In this document: positions 24,091-34,000 of the stretch, in pieces
How the letters are laid out: each line of letters opens with the position of its first letter
Position numbering within the stretch: position 1 is the first letter of the stretch
Notes under the pieces: generated by a model
Database searches by the model: none
What the model was told of the DNA's origin: nothing
What the model saw: the letters and a program-made list of their open reading frames with translations, nothing else
Source: Domibacillus robiginosus
GTDB taxonomy: Bacteria; Bacillota; Bacilli; Bacillales; Domibacillaceae
Length of the DNA stretch: 64,000 nucleotides
Assembly: GCF_000966195.1 (NCBI RefSeq)
Contig: NZ_LAHL01000012.1
Coordinates: 1-64,000 of the forward strand
Reading direction: 5' to 3'
Program-made: the position numbers and the translations under genes

Positions 24091-25576
24091 GTTGTAATTC
24101 CTCCTCTGTTTCAATATCACGTCTTTGCATTTCCTTGATCATTCGCCCTTCATGCATGACTAGTACACGGTCACTTAATGCGAGAAGCTCAGGAAGTTCT
24201 GAGGAAATGACCAAAATGGCTTTCCCGCTGTCTGCTAGTTCGCGCACGACATCCACAATCTCAGTTTTCGCTCCGATGTCTACACCAATCGTTGGTTCAT
24301 CAAGTATTAGCACAGATGGATCATTCGCCAGCCATTTTGCCAGAACAATTTTTTGCTGATTGCCTCCAGATAATAGATTGGTTGTTTTATAAATATCATC
24401 TGTTTTAATGTTTAGTTTTCTAACAAAGTCATTGGCCACTTTATTGGCTTTTTTATTATCAATAAAGAAACCTTTCTGCATTTTCGATAAGATCGGCAGA
24501 ATGATGTTATCTTTCACACTATGTTCTAATACAAGACCCTGTACACGCCGGTCTTCTGGAATAAGCGCTAATCCTGCTTTTATGGCATCCGGTGCATTTT
24601 TAATCGTTACCGGCTTACCGTTTACAACGATATCGCCGCTGTCTTTCGGACCTGTTCCGAAGATAGCGCTTACGGTTTCAGTCCGGCCGCTTCCCATCAA
24701 TCCGGCGATGCCCACGATCTCACCTGGATACAGGTTAAAATTAACACCTTGTACTTTTGACCCTACTGTTAAATTTTTCACTTCCAATACAGGTGCAGCA
24801 TCTTTTGCATACTCCCGTTCCTTCCATTCAAACGCTTTATCCATACCCGATCCGACAATGTACTGAATAACCATGTCTAGATCGATTTGTTTGCAGTCTT
24901 CAGTAGCGACATGTTTTCCGTCGCGTAAAATCGTAATACGGTCACAAATTTCAAGAATCTCATCCATACGATGCGAAATATAAATAATCGCATAGCCTTT
25001 TGATTTCAACTGATTAATAAAGGAAAATAAAACTTCTGTTTCTTTTTTTGTTAAAGAAGCGGTTGGCTCGTCCATGACGAGAATTTTGGTTTCCTGCGAT
25101 AATGCTTTTGCGATTTCAGTCATTTGCCAGTACCCCACTCCAAGGTTTCCGACAAGTTCATTCGGATCAATATCGACTTCTAGCTCTTGAAGCAGTTTTC
25201 TTGTTTTTTCAACACATTCTTTATCATTTAATAACCCAATGGATGTTTTATCTTCTCTGGTAAGAAAAATATTTTGTGCCACTGTCAATGTGGGAATCAA
25301 GCTGAACTCCTGAAAAATCATCGATATATAATTTTTTCTGGCATCATCTGTATTGTTAATTTCAACGAGCTGGTCATCAATGTAAATTTCGCCTTGATCG
25401 GCTGTGTAAACACCTGTTAAAATTTTCATTAATGTCGACTTTCCGGCTCCGTTCCCGCCCATGAGCGCATGAACTTCACCTTTTTTAACAGAGAAATCAA
25501 CTGAATTGAGTACCGTAATCCCATTAAACGCTTTTGAGATATTTTTCATCGAAAGCATTGGCTTTTCCAATCTCAT
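24071..25576 (-). CDS. Sugar ABC transporter ATP-binding protein (RbsA/MglA type, two NBDs)
   Basis: A 501-residue protein with two nucleotide-binding domains in tandem, as in RbsA and MglA. The first has Walker A GGNGAGKST near residue 45 and Walker B LVMDEPTASL. The second has the degenerate GLMGSGRTE loop, the signature LSGGNQQK and LILDEPTIGVD. This asymmetry is normal for the family. It lies downstream of the lgdA-like gene after a GC-rich hairpin and overlaps the permease gene. It energises uptake of the pathway sugar at the inner face of the membrane. Confidence 0.93.
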   Translation of the reverse strand: MRLEKPMLSMKNISKAFNGITVLNSVDFSVKKGEVHALMGGNGAGKSTLMKILTGVYTADQGEIYIDDQLVEINNTDDARKNYISMIFQEFSLIPTLTVAQNIFLTREDKTSIGLLNDKECVEKTRKLLQELEVDIDPNELVGNLGVGYWQMTEIAKALSQETKILVMDEPTASLTKKETEVLFSFINQLKSKGYAIIYISHRMDEILEICDRITILRDGKHVATEDCKQIDLDMVIQYIVGSGMDKAFEWKEREYAKDAAPVLEVKNLTVGSKVQGVNFNLYPGEIVGIAGLMGSGRTETVSAIFGTGPKDSGDIVVNGKPVTIKNAPDAIKAGLALIPEDRRVQGLVLEHSVKDNIILPILSKMQKGFFIDNKKANKVANDFVRKLNIKTDDIYKTTNLLSGGNQQKIVLAKWLANDPSVLILDEPTIGVDIGAKTEIVDVVRELADSGKAILVISSELPELLALSDRVLVMHEGRMIKEMQRRDIETEEELQHAIQGF

Positions 25577-25593
25577 TCACCTTCTTTATAACA

Positions 25594-25613
25594 GAGGCTG
25601 CGGCTGCAGCCTC
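25594..25613. terminator. Intergenic hairpin GAGGCTGC/GCAGCCTC
   Basis: A perfect 8-bp stem with a 4-base loop lies between the lgdA-like gene and the ATPase gene. No T run follows on the minus strand, so it is more likely an mRNA-stabilising or processing hairpin, setting a high lgdA to low transporter ratio, than a full terminator. Confidence 0.5.
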
Positions 25614-25633
25614 TATTTATTTTTTCAAATTCA

Positions 25634-26827
25634 TTATTTTGAAAGATTCACCATTTCGCCTTGTTTCGAAAGATTCACCCATTCGCCTTTTTCCGCTGAT
25701 TCCAGAATCGCGTCAGAAATCACTGCGATTTGGTAGCCGTCTTCAAAGTCTGGTGAGACGCTTGTGTCTTCCGCAATGGATTTCATAAAGTCATATGTTT
25801 CAATAATTTTGGTTTCACCGTAGCCGATTCCAAGTGCCGGGATTGGCCATAAACCTTCTCCGTATGGATGAGCAGGACCTGTGTAAACGGTTCTGAAACC
25901 ACGGCTGTCGCCCGGATCATCTGAGAAGCATACTTGCAGTTCATCGCGGCGCTCATAGTTAAAGACAAGAGACCCTTTTTCACCGTGAATTTCAAATGTC
26001 AGGAAGTTGTTGCGGCCCCATGCGTTGCGGGTTGCTTCAATGCTTCCAACAGCACCATTTTCAAATTTCACGAGTGTCATGAATTCATCATCTACATCAA
26101 CCACTGCTTTTGGTACATCTTCATCTGCTTTTACTGTTCCAAGCTTATCGACGCCGCCGCTTTGAATTGGTCGTTCGCCAATCCATGTTTTTGCAACAGC
26201 GTTTACATCTGAAATCTCCCCGACAAGGTAGCGTGCAAAGTCAATCACGTGTGTTCCGATATCACCAAGTGCACCGGAACCTGCACGGTCTTTTTGGAAG
26301 CGCCATGAAAGGGGTGAATTCGGATCAGCCGACCAGTCCTGCAGGTACGTGCCGCGGAAATTCAAAATCTTGCCCAGCTTGCCTTCTTCAATATATTTTT
26401 TCGCCAGCGCAACCGCTGGTGTTCTGCGGTAGTTGAACGCAACCATGTGCTTTACGCCTGCTTCTTTTACCGCATCTAGCATGGTTTTCGCTTCCGCTGC
26501 ATCACGCGCAAGCGGTTTTTCGGAAATAATATGCTTGCCTGCTTTAGCTGCAGCGATCGCAATTTCAGCATGAGAATCATTTGGCGTTACAATGTCGATA
26601 ATATCGATTTCCGGGTCTTCCACTACTTTTCTCCAGTCTGAAGAATAGTTGTCAAAGCCCAGACGGGCAGCTGCATCTTTTGCCAATTCGTCTGTTACAT
26701 CTACTACTGTGTGGCGGTGTGGAGTTACTGGAGCCGGCCAGAAAAACATTGGCATCCCTGCATACGCCAGTGCATGCGCTTTCCCCATAAATCCTCCGCC
26801 AATCATGCCTACATTAAGTTTTTTCAT
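25634..26827 (-). CDS. lgdA: Levoglucosan-dehydrogenase-like Gfo/Idh/MocA oxidoreductase (copy 2)
   Basis: A 397-residue dehydrogenase, essentially identical to the copy at 7729-8913 (I35T, one V-to-A near the C-terminus, and the tail). It keeps the GGGFMG cofactor loop, K104 of EKP and D189/H193. The C-terminus carries a tandem duplication: EWVNLSK is followed by EMVNLSK. The 340 bp around 26020-26360 match copy 1 with a single difference seen by eye, much closer than the flanking genes. It lies between the binding-protein and ATPase genes, which supports uptake followed by immediate oxidation of the same sugar. The levoglucosan assignment rests on recalled similarity to the characterised enzyme. 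Confidence 0.82.
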   Translation of the reverse strand: MKKLNVGMIGGGFMGKAHALAYAGMPMFFWPAPVTPHRHTVVDVTDELAKDAAARLGFDNYSSDWRKVVEDPEIDIIDIVTPNDSHAEIAIAAAKAGKHIISEKPLARDAAEAKTMLDAVKEAGVKHMVAFNYRRTPAVALAKKYIEEGKLGKILNFRGTYLQDWSADPNSPLSWRFQKDRAGSGALGDIGTHVIDFARYLVGEISDVNAVAKTWIGERPIQSGGVDKLGTVKADEDVPKAVVDVDDEFMTLVKFENGAVGSIEATRNAWGRNNFLTFEIHGEKGSLVFNYERRDELQVCFSDDPGDSRGFRTVYTGPAHPYGEGLWPIPALGIGYGETKIIETYDFMKSIAEDTSVSPDFEDGYQIAVISDAILESAEKGEWVNLSKQGEMVNLSK

Positions 26828-26856
26828 TTTAGTTTCCTCCTAAATGGTCATTATTT

Positions 26857-28023
26857 TTATTTTGCAGCACTTTGGACTACTTCTGGTGCCGGCTGACGGT
26901 ACACTAACTGCCAAGCATCTAATACGTTTTCTTCTGTTACACTCAGCCCTGGAACTGCTACATACGGCGGTACTTCTTTTCCAAGAAGAGCCTGCCCCGC
27001 TAAAATAGCTTCGGCGATGCCCTGATCGTACGGAAGCTGAGCTCCAAGTCCTTTAATGCTTCCGCCAGAAGCAATGTCCAGCGCTGCATTCGTACCTAAG
27101 TCAACTGTTGTGATCACTAAATCTTCATTTCCTGTTGCCCGGGCTGCCGCTAACACCCCTTCTGCAGGCACATCCCAAATAGCAAAGATGCCATCCAGGT
27201 CATTATGTTTAGTCAACATGCCTGAAGCCACTTCTTCACCATCATTTGGGCTTGTGATACCACTCCGTGCAACGATTTCAATATCTGGATACTTTTCTTT
27301 GATTGTTGTTTCAAATGCTTCAACACGCTGATTGTTTACAAAGAAGTCAACATCGTGGAAGATAACACCGATTTTCCCTTTGCCGCCAAGTTGTTTAGCC
27401 ATTGTTTCTGCAGCTGCTACCCCATTTCCGTAGTTATCTGAAGAAACAACGCTTAAATAGTCCTTCCCAGCAGTTAAACCAGTTGGCGGAACATCCATAA
27501 ACACTAATTTCACGCCGGCTTCAGCCGCTTTTTTAAATGAAGCAGCAGTAGAAGTAGGATCTACAGGCAAGCTGACAATGATATCAGGTGATTTTGCCAG
27601 AACCGTTTCAATATCAGCAATTTGTTTTTCGGGCTTAAACTGCCCGTCTGTTACTGCTACTACTTCAATCCCCATTCTTTCAAAAGCAGCTTTTAAGCCG
27701 TTTATTTGTGCTGTCGAGTAATCATTTCCTGTGTAGTGCATGACAATAGCCGCTTTGTATTTACCTTCTTTAATTTTTGCCAGTTCTTCTTCAGTCAATT
27801 GCAGCTTAATGGCTGAAAAAGCATCTTCCCCGTTTGGACCTTTGCTCAAAATTTCTTGTTCGGATGAAATTTCAGGATTGATTGTCAATGGTCCTGTTTC
27901 TTCAAGCTTTACTGCTTTTTGCTGGCTCTCTTCTGTTTTTGAAGCGCTTTCTCCGCCGCATGCAGCAAGCATGAGGCTTCCGCCCAATAACATAGCTGTT
28001 AATAGTGAAGATTTTCTTTTCAT
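26857..28023 (-). CDS. Sugar ABC transporter substrate-binding lipoprotein 1
   Basis: A 388-residue Peripla_BP_4 lipoprotein. The signal peptide ends LMLAAC with the lipobox Cys at about residue 22, followed by a Ser/Glu-rich linker. The ligand domain shares MHYTGNDYS, VTDGQF, SSDNYGNG, FAIWDVPAEG and GAQLPYDQG with the binding protein at 15675-16844 and with the kinase C-terminal module. It sits directly upstream of the lgdA-like gene and is the natural partner of the ATPase and permease. A remnant of a duplicate of this gene is found at 8943-9045. Confidence 0.92.
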   Translation of the reverse strand: MKRKSSLLTAMLLGGSLMLAACGGESASKTEESQQKAVKLEETGPLTINPEISSEQEILSKGPNGEDAFSAIKLQLTEEELAKIKEGKYKAAIVMHYTGNDYSTAQINGLKAAFERMGIEVVAVTDGQFKPEKQIADIETVLAKSPDIIVSLPVDPTSTAASFKKAAEAGVKLVFMDVPPTGLTAGKDYLSVVSSDNYGNGVAAAETMAKQLGGKGKIGVIFHDVDFFVNNQRVEAFETTIKEKYPDIEIVARSGITSPNDGEEVASGMLTKHNDLDGIFAIWDVPAEGVLAAARATGNEDLVITTVDLGTNAALDIASGGSIKGLGAQLPYDQGIAEAILAGQALLGKEVPPYVAVPGLSVTEENVLDAWQLVYRQPAPEVVQSAAK

Positions 28024-28060
28024 AGTCCCGTCCCCTTTGTTTGTTAATTCTTTTTATCTA

Positions 28061-28870
28061 TTATTTTTCAAAAGAAGATAAGAAACGCCGGCTTATTTCT
28101 GCTCCTTGCTTCGGTACTTCATAGCTGTCCAATTCAACTACAATCCAATCATCGTAACCGGCTTCATTCAGAAGGCGGAGCATCTCATCAAACTTCTGAT
28201 GACCTTCACCGAGCGGTAGAAACTCACCGTTTTCGTAGTCTTTAAAGTGAATGTACTTAATCCGGTCTGCATACTTGCGGACCACTTCAACCGGATCACC
28301 GCCGCCGGCTTCAATATGAGCTGTGTCAGGGCATAAGCCAATCTCTGTAAGCGGCATTAGCTTGTCCAGCTGGTCTGGCGATTCAACATTTGTACCAAGG
28401 TGCGGATGATAAGTCGGAATCAATTTATGGTTTTCCGCAATTGCCTTCACTCTATTAAGCGCTTTTCCCAAATCTTCGTAATCGCTTTCCAAAATCCCTT
28501 GCGAGCGAACAGCACCGCCGCCGATCACTAAATGACGAGCGCCAAATTCAGCAGCAAGTGCAGATACTTCTTCAATTTTTGTTAATTCTTCTTCCAAAAT
28601 ATCCGGGTAAATAAAGTTCCCGCCTGTATAAACACCAATCAAGGTTAGTTTGTATTTTGTAAGCAACGCTTTAAATTCTTCTTTATTGTCCTTATACTGC
28701 ATCAGGTTTCCATCAAAAATTTCAAATCCTTTAAAGCCGGCTTCCGAAATGTCCTTTAAAGCTTCCTCGGTAGAGCCATTCGCCAGGTAATAAAGATCTT
28801 TAATTGAAGTGACTCCGGCAGGATGACCCACTACCCCGCCCCACGTATTTGTTTGGTATCCAAATTTCAT
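28061..28870 (-). CDS. Sugar phosphate isomerase/epimerase (TIM barrel), copy 2
   Basis: A 269-residue TIM barrel, first gene of the main operon. The start MKFGYQTNTWGG at 28870 is preceded by GGGGG. It has the same metal-site motifs as the copy at 9055-9864 (YHPHLGT, CPDTAHIEAGG, HFKD, VELDS). Conservation of this gene next to lgdA in both blocks suggests it is a core pathway enzyme, acting on the keto-sugar made by that dehydrogenase. It is preceded by two LacI-type operators. Confidence 0.87.
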   Translation of the reverse strand: MKFGYQTNTWGGVVGHPAGVTSIKDLYYLANGSTEEALKDISEAGFKGFEIFDGNLMQYKDNKEEFKALLTKYKLTLIGVYTGGNFIYPDILEEELTKIEEVSALAAEFGARHLVIGGGAVRSQGILESDYEDLGKALNRVKAIAENHKLIPTYHPHLGTNVESPDQLDKLMPLTEIGLCPDTAHIEAGGGDPVEVVRKYADRIKYIHFKDYENGEFLPLGEGHQKFDEMLRLLNEAGYDDWIVVELDSYEVPKQGAEISRRFLSSFEK

Positions 28871-28976
28871 TATTTTTTCCCCCGTTTGAATAGTTTGTAA
28901 AAGCACATCAACGAATGCGAATGTGGCTCCACCACCTCCTTAAAATGAGCAGCTTGTGAATTTTAAAGAATCCATG

Positions 28977-29093
28977 GTAAACGTTTACATTAACTAAAGA
29001 AATTATCTGTAGTATAACTACTTTCCTTTTCGTTAAAGCTTTTGCCATCAAAACTTCTAGTGAGGCTGTTTTATTCTGCTCGTAAACGTTTAC
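28977..29093. promoter_or_regulatory. Pair of LacI-type operators GTAAACGTTTAC flanking the operon promoter
   Basis: Perfect palindromes GTAAACGTTTAC lie at 28977-28988 and 29082-29093, with starts 105 bp apart. A -10-like TATACT (minus strand, 29011-29016) lies between them. A repressor tetramer or a dimer pair could loop or block this promoter. LacI binding is inferred from the adjacent gene. Confidence 0.75.
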
Positions 29094-29115
29094 ATCATTT
29101 TTTAAAATTTGTTTT

Positions 29116-30117
29116 TCAATGTCTGCATTTACAGCATGAGTCCCGAAGAACCAGCTTGTTTTCTAAAATGTACTGTGTTTTCTTCATTTTCTGCTTTGTC
29201 ATGAGGCCTATTAAAAGTTCCATCGCTTTTGTGCCTATGTCAAAAGTCGGCTGTGAGATCGTTGTTAGTCCTGGCTTAAAGATGGCCGAAAACTTTATAT
29301 TGTCAAAGCCAATAACCGATATGTCGTTCGGAACAGATAATCCTTTTCGCTCAATTGCATTGACAGCACCAAAAGCCATCTCATCGTTCGCCGCAAAAAC
29401 TGCTGTAGGTGTGTGGCTGTACGCTAAAAGTTTGAGCATCATATTCAAGCCGCTTTTATAAGAAAAGTTACCTTCTTGCACTAATTCGGGTTCAACCTTC
29501 AGATTATACTGTGCCATCGCCTGATAAAATCCCTTCATCCTGTCTCTGCTCAGTACGCTATTCATGGGGCCTGAGATAAAGCCTATTCTCTTGTGCCCTA
29601 GATTAATCAGATACTCGGTTGCTTTTCGCGCACCGCTGACGTTGTCAATAGAAACTGTCGGAACATTAACGCCTTCCAAGTATTCGCATGCAAGAACGAC
29701 CGGATACTCAGAGGCTATTTCTTCCACGATATCCGCTTCAATTCCTGCTGTCAGCAAAATCATTCCTGCTGCCTTTTTTTGGCGAAGTATGCTTAAGTAT
29801 CCCTTCTCACGTTCAGCACTATTGTCTGCATCTCCAAGCAAAACCTGGTAACCGTTTTCGAGAGCTACAAATTCTATTCCTCTCAGCACATCGGAAAAGA
29901 ATGTATTCGTAATATCCGGGACAACTACTAGAATCGTTGTTGTTTCAGACATTCTCAGCTGGCGGGCCGCTGCATTAGGTTGATAGTTTAAATCTTCGAT
30001 GACTTCTAATACTTTTTTGATAGTCTCCTTCGCTACCGTTTCCGGTTTGCTTAACACCCTTGATACAGTAGCAATTGAAACATTTGCTTGTTTGGCTACC
30101 TCTTTAATTCCTGGCAT
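29116..30117 (-). CDS. LacI family transcriptional regulator
   Basis: A 333-residue repressor. The N-terminal helix-turn-helix IKEVAKQANVSIATVSRVLS and hinge NYQPNAAARQLRM are followed by a periplasmic-binding-protein-like effector domain (IGFISGPMNSVLSRDRMKGF, TAVFAANDEMAFGAVNAIER, PNDISVIGFDN). It is transcribed toward the operon it presumably controls, with paired operators between. A two-mismatch operator in its own upstream region suggests autoregulation. A collapsed duplicate lies at 10127-10321. The effector is probably the imported sugar or a pathway intermediate. Confidence 0.92.
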   Translation of the reverse strand: MPGIKEVAKQANVSIATVSRVLSKPETVAKETIKKVLEVIEDLNYQPNAAARQLRMSETTTILVVVPDITNTFFSDVLRGIEFVALENGYQVLLGDADNSAEREKGYLSILRQKKAAGMILLTAGIEADIVEEIASEYPVVLACEYLEGVNVPTVSIDNVSGARKATEYLINLGHKRIGFISGPMNSVLSRDRMKGFYQAMAQYNLKVEPELVQEGNFSYKSGLNMMLKLLAYSHTPTAVFAANDEMAFGAVNAIERKGLSVPNDISVIGFDNIKFSAIFKPGLTTISQPTFDIGTKAMELLIGLMTKQKMKKTQYILENKLVLRDSCCKCRH

Positions 30118-30174
30118 TTTAGGATTCTCTTTTCTTTTTTGTTTCTGCTTTCTTTGTTTTGTTATAACCGCATT

Positions 30175-30186
30175 GTAAACGTATTC
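30175..30186. promoter_or_regulatory. Operator-like GTAAACGTATTC upstream of lacI
   Basis: It differs at two positions from the palindrome GTAAACGTTTAC and lies 58 bp upstream of the lacI start. Confidence 0.4.
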
Positions 30187-30301
30187 ATTTTGAGTGTCTA
30201 ACCGGCTTCAAACACAGTTTTCTTCCATTCGACAAGGCATTTTCCAGGTTTCAGACCTAAAAATGATGCGTTTAAACAAAAAAAGTATAAATTTTAAAAA
30301 A

Positions 30302-30330
30302 TAAAAAAACTCAGCACCCTAGGCTGAGTT
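30302..30330 (-). terminator. Terminator of the two-component operon
   Basis: On the minus strand AACTCAGC / GCTGAGTT (30308-30330) is followed by a T7 run, 11 bp after the response-regulator stop. Confidence 0.85.
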
Positions 30331-30340
30331 CCATAATTTC

Positions 30341-31048
30341 TTATGACATATATCTTTGCAATTCATCGATTTTATGCTTTGAAACCTTTGCTGACCGGTC
30401 ATAATCTTTAAAATATGCTTTATATCCTTGACCCGCTGCTTCGATTTTTATTAAAAACCTCATATTGATGATACAGGATCTATGAGACGCTATAAACCTG
30501 GAGTCAAGAGCTTCTTCTAAGCTTGCTAACGTTTCATTTGTTTCGAATTTATTATTTCTTGTATAAATGACGGATTTGCGATCCTCTCTCTCTATAAAGA
30601 TAATTTCATCAAGCGGAATAAAAATGATATTTTTGTGCTGTTTAATCGTTAAATTCTTTTTAGCAGACGGCTCTTTACCAGCTTTTAGTTTACCGGCTTG
30701 TGCAGCCCTCTCTAACGCACTGTATAAACGATTTCGCTCAATTGGCTTTAAAATATAGTCGACAGCTCTTACATTAAATGCCTCAAGTGCATAATCGTCA
30801 TGGCCGGTAGTAAAAATAACCTGCAAGGATGGAAAAAGTTCTTTACATGCTTTAACTGCTTCCATACCATCCATTAAAGGCATTCCAATATCCACTAAAG
30901 CAATATCCGGTTTTTCTTTCGTCACATACTTGATTAATTCTTCACCATTCGTTGCTTCTCCAACAATTTTATAATCAGGTAAACTGCCGATAAAATATCT
31001 TAACAGTTTTCTTGAGGCTGCGTCATCCTCAGCGATTAACACTTTCAT
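30341..31048 (-). CDS. LytTR-family response regulator
   Basis: A 235-residue regulator. The receiver domain (1-120) has the acidic pair EDD at 7-9, the phosphoacceptor in VDIGMPLMDG, the Thr of FTTGHDD and the Lys of LKPI. The C-terminal LytTR DNA-binding domain (about 135-235) has IIFIPLDEIIFIEREDRKSV, FIASHRSCIINMRFLIKIEA and SRKH-type terminal residues (VSKHKIDELQRYM). It starts 19 bp after the hybrid kinase stop, so they form one operon. It probably receives phosphate from that kinase, directly or through its receiver, and controls genes of the sugar cluster. I found no convincing LytTR direct repeats in the nearby promoters. Confidence 0.92.
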   Translation of the reverse strand: MKVLIAEDDAASRKLLRYFIGSLPDYKIVGEATNGEELIKYVTKEKPDIALVDIGMPLMDGMEAVKACKELFPSLQVIFTTGHDDYALEAFNVRAVDYILKPIERNRLYSALERAAQAGKLKAGKEPSAKKNLTIKQHKNIIFIPLDEIIFIEREDRKSVIYTRNNKFETNETLASLEEALDSRFIASHRSCIINMRFLIKIEAAGQGYKAYFKDYDRSAKVSKHKIDELQRYMS

Positions 31049-31067
31049 CCGGTATTTCCCTCTTTCC

Positions 31068-34000
31068 TTATACTTCTTCTTGAGCTGCTGCTTTTTGAAT
31101 GATGGCTGGCGCCTCCTTGTTATAAACGAGTTTCCAGGCGTCCAGAATATTTTCTTTTGTTACTCTTAAAGATGGAACAGCCACATAGGGCGGCGCATAT
31201 TTTCCAATTAACGCATATCCTGCTAGAATGGCTTCAGCGACTCCCTGCTGGTATGGAAGCTGCGCACCCAGTCCCTTTATTAGACCGCCCTGGGCAATTT
31301 CCACTGCCACATTTAAGCCCAAATCGGCCGTTGTAATAACCAAATCATTTCTTCCTTCAGCATGAGCAGCTTTTAAGGCTCCTTCAGCTGGCACATCCCA
31401 CACGACAAAGATACCATTCAAGTTTTGATGCCTTCCAATCATGGAAGCTGCTGCTTTTTGCCCATCGTTCGGACCGTCAATGCCAATGCGGTCAATAATT
31501 TGAATTTCAGGATAAGTTTCTTGTATCGTTTTTTCAAATGCTTCTGTTCTTTGTTTGGTTGCAAAAAAATCCTCTTTATAATAAATAACGCCTATATTGC
31601 CTTTTCCACCTAATTTATCAGCCATAACATGAGCGGATTCAATACCATTTCCATAGTTGTCTGAGGATACAATACTAACATAATCTTTTCCATGCTGCAG
31701 GTTCTTTGGTATATTATCCATGAATACCAGCTTTGTATTTGCCTGGGCTGCTTTTTTATATATGCTTTCCATTCGTGCCGGTTTTACAGGGATACTTATA
31801 AGAATATCCGGCCTTTGGGCTAAAATGGCTTCAATATCCGCCACTTGCTTTTCCCAATCAAATTGGGCATCCGTTACCGCTATGATCTCAATCCCCATTT
31901 TTTCAAAAGTGGCTTTTACTCCTTCCACTTGGGACTTTGACCAATCGCTTCCGCCATAGTGCATGGCGATGGCTGCTTTGTAGTTCTTTTTCTTGATTTT
32001 CTTCAAATCTTCTAAAGATAACTGGAGTGTTTTTGCGGATACAGCTTCTTCCCCGTAAGGTCCTGTGCTTAAAATTTTATGATCTGGGATATTTTGATAA
32101 ATTGTTTTATTTAACGTTTCCTGCACGACTGTTAAAAACTCTTTTACATTTATGGGTTTTGTCACATAGTTATCAAACCCTTTAGCCAAGGCATATTGAA
32201 TATCCTCTGGCATCGCGTTTGCACTGACGGCAATAACGGCAATATCCTTCGTTTGTTCATTCCTTTTTAGCCTGTCAAAAACTTCGTAACCATGAATGTC
32301 GGGGAGATTAATATCAAGCAAAATTAAATCCACTTTTTTCTTCGCTACGAGTTCTAATCCTTTTTTTCCAGTGGGGGCTGATAAGAGCGTAAAGGAAGGC
32401 TGCGATTCAATAATGTTACTTACTAAATGAAAATTGGCCTTATTGTCTTCGATATAGAGCAAGCGGTAGTGCTCTGCTTTATCATTATTTACAGTACGTG
32501 GTTCCACCTGTTCACCCCACCTGACAGCGGCTTTTAAATTAGTTGGAACGGGCAGACTAAAAGAAAAATCACTTCCTTTTCCTTTAGTGCTTGTCACACT
32601 AATATCCCCTCCCATTAAGTGTACAAGCTGTTTAACGAGAGACAAGCCGATGCCTGTTCCTGCTTCCTTTGTTCCTTCAATTCGATAGAACGGAACAAAT
32701 ATTTTAGTATATTCTTCTTTTGAAAGCCCTATACCTGTATCCACGATATGAACAACCTGCTCGCTCCCTTTTTGATAGCAATCAATTATTATTTTTCCGT
32801 AATCTTTGTTATACTTAATGGCATTATCCAGAAGGTTAAGGATTATTTGTTTAAGGCGAATTGGATCAGCAAGAACTAAGGTGTTTTGAAAGGGAGTTAA
32901 TTGATTATGAATGCTTATGTTCTTTTTCTTTGCAAGCGGCTGAACAATATTGATACATTCGTTCATAACGCTAAGAAGATTAACCTCATCTATTGAAATT
33001 TTCAAATTGCCTGTTTCGATTCTCGATAAATCCAATACTTCATTTACTAATTCTAGTAAATGCCTTCCTCCATTTAAAATTTCCTGAACAAAGTCTTGCT
33101 GTGTTTCGGTTAACCCCTCTTCTACTTCCAAAAGCTGAGCAAAGCCAAGAATGCCATTTAGCGGCGTACGGAGCTCATGGCTCATTTTAGACAGAAAGTC
33201 CGATTTAGCTACATTTGCTTTTTCAGCTTCTTCTTTTGCTTGAATAATCATTTTTTCCATTCTTTTGCTTTCAGTCACATCTTCAAAACCCCACAAATAA
33301 CCATAATCCTCGTTTTCCTCTTTAAGTGGAACACAGTTACACCGCAGTGTGACAGTTTGATAGATTTCAATCTCTTTTGCTATGCTTTTCTGATTTCCGA
33401 GCTTTTCAGTTTCCAGCTCATTCATTTCTTCGTCAAAAAGGCTATGTAGGTTCGGAGCATGATGTCCAATGTATAAATCAATCCCGCCGTCTAACTTGAA
33501 CATTTCATAAAACTTCTTGTTCATAAGCCTAACCTTTTTATTTCGATCTGTCACAATAATTCCGCTGTCCAGCCGATCAATCAAATTGCGCTGAAAAGCG
33601 TAAGAATCCATTAATTTTCTTTCTTGTTGTTTTTGAAATGTAATTTCGGAAAGTGTCACAAGAGCAGAACGTTCATACTTACCCGGTAATGTAAGCGGGT
33701 TAGAATTAACAGAAAGCCACTTTGTTTCCTTGTTTTTATCTTTTACTCCTAATATAAAATCTTTAATGGGAGTGCCATTCCGCTGGGTAATGACCCCCGG
33801 CAGCTCTGAATAAGGAACCGTTGAGCCGTTTTCTTTTATGTACTCCTGATTTAATTCCTTCATAGAAGATTCTGTAAAATCACCTGTTTTAATCCCGAGC
33901 ATTTTGTTTGCGCTTTCATTAAGCGTGATGATTTCTCCCCCTGTTTCAATCAGTACCGCTTCAGACATTGTTCCAAGAACCGTCCGATATAAATTTTCTT

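Noticed and set aside
4955-30117. Inositol catabolism (iol) operon
   Set aside because: The dehydrogenases and TIM barrels resemble iol proteins, but iolB, iolC and iolD are absent and the key dehydrogenase fits the levoglucosan type better.
29116-30117. LacI effector domain as the source of the kinase's binding module
   Set aside because: The kinase module matches the ABC binding proteins without gaps, whereas its LacI resemblance is only at fold level.
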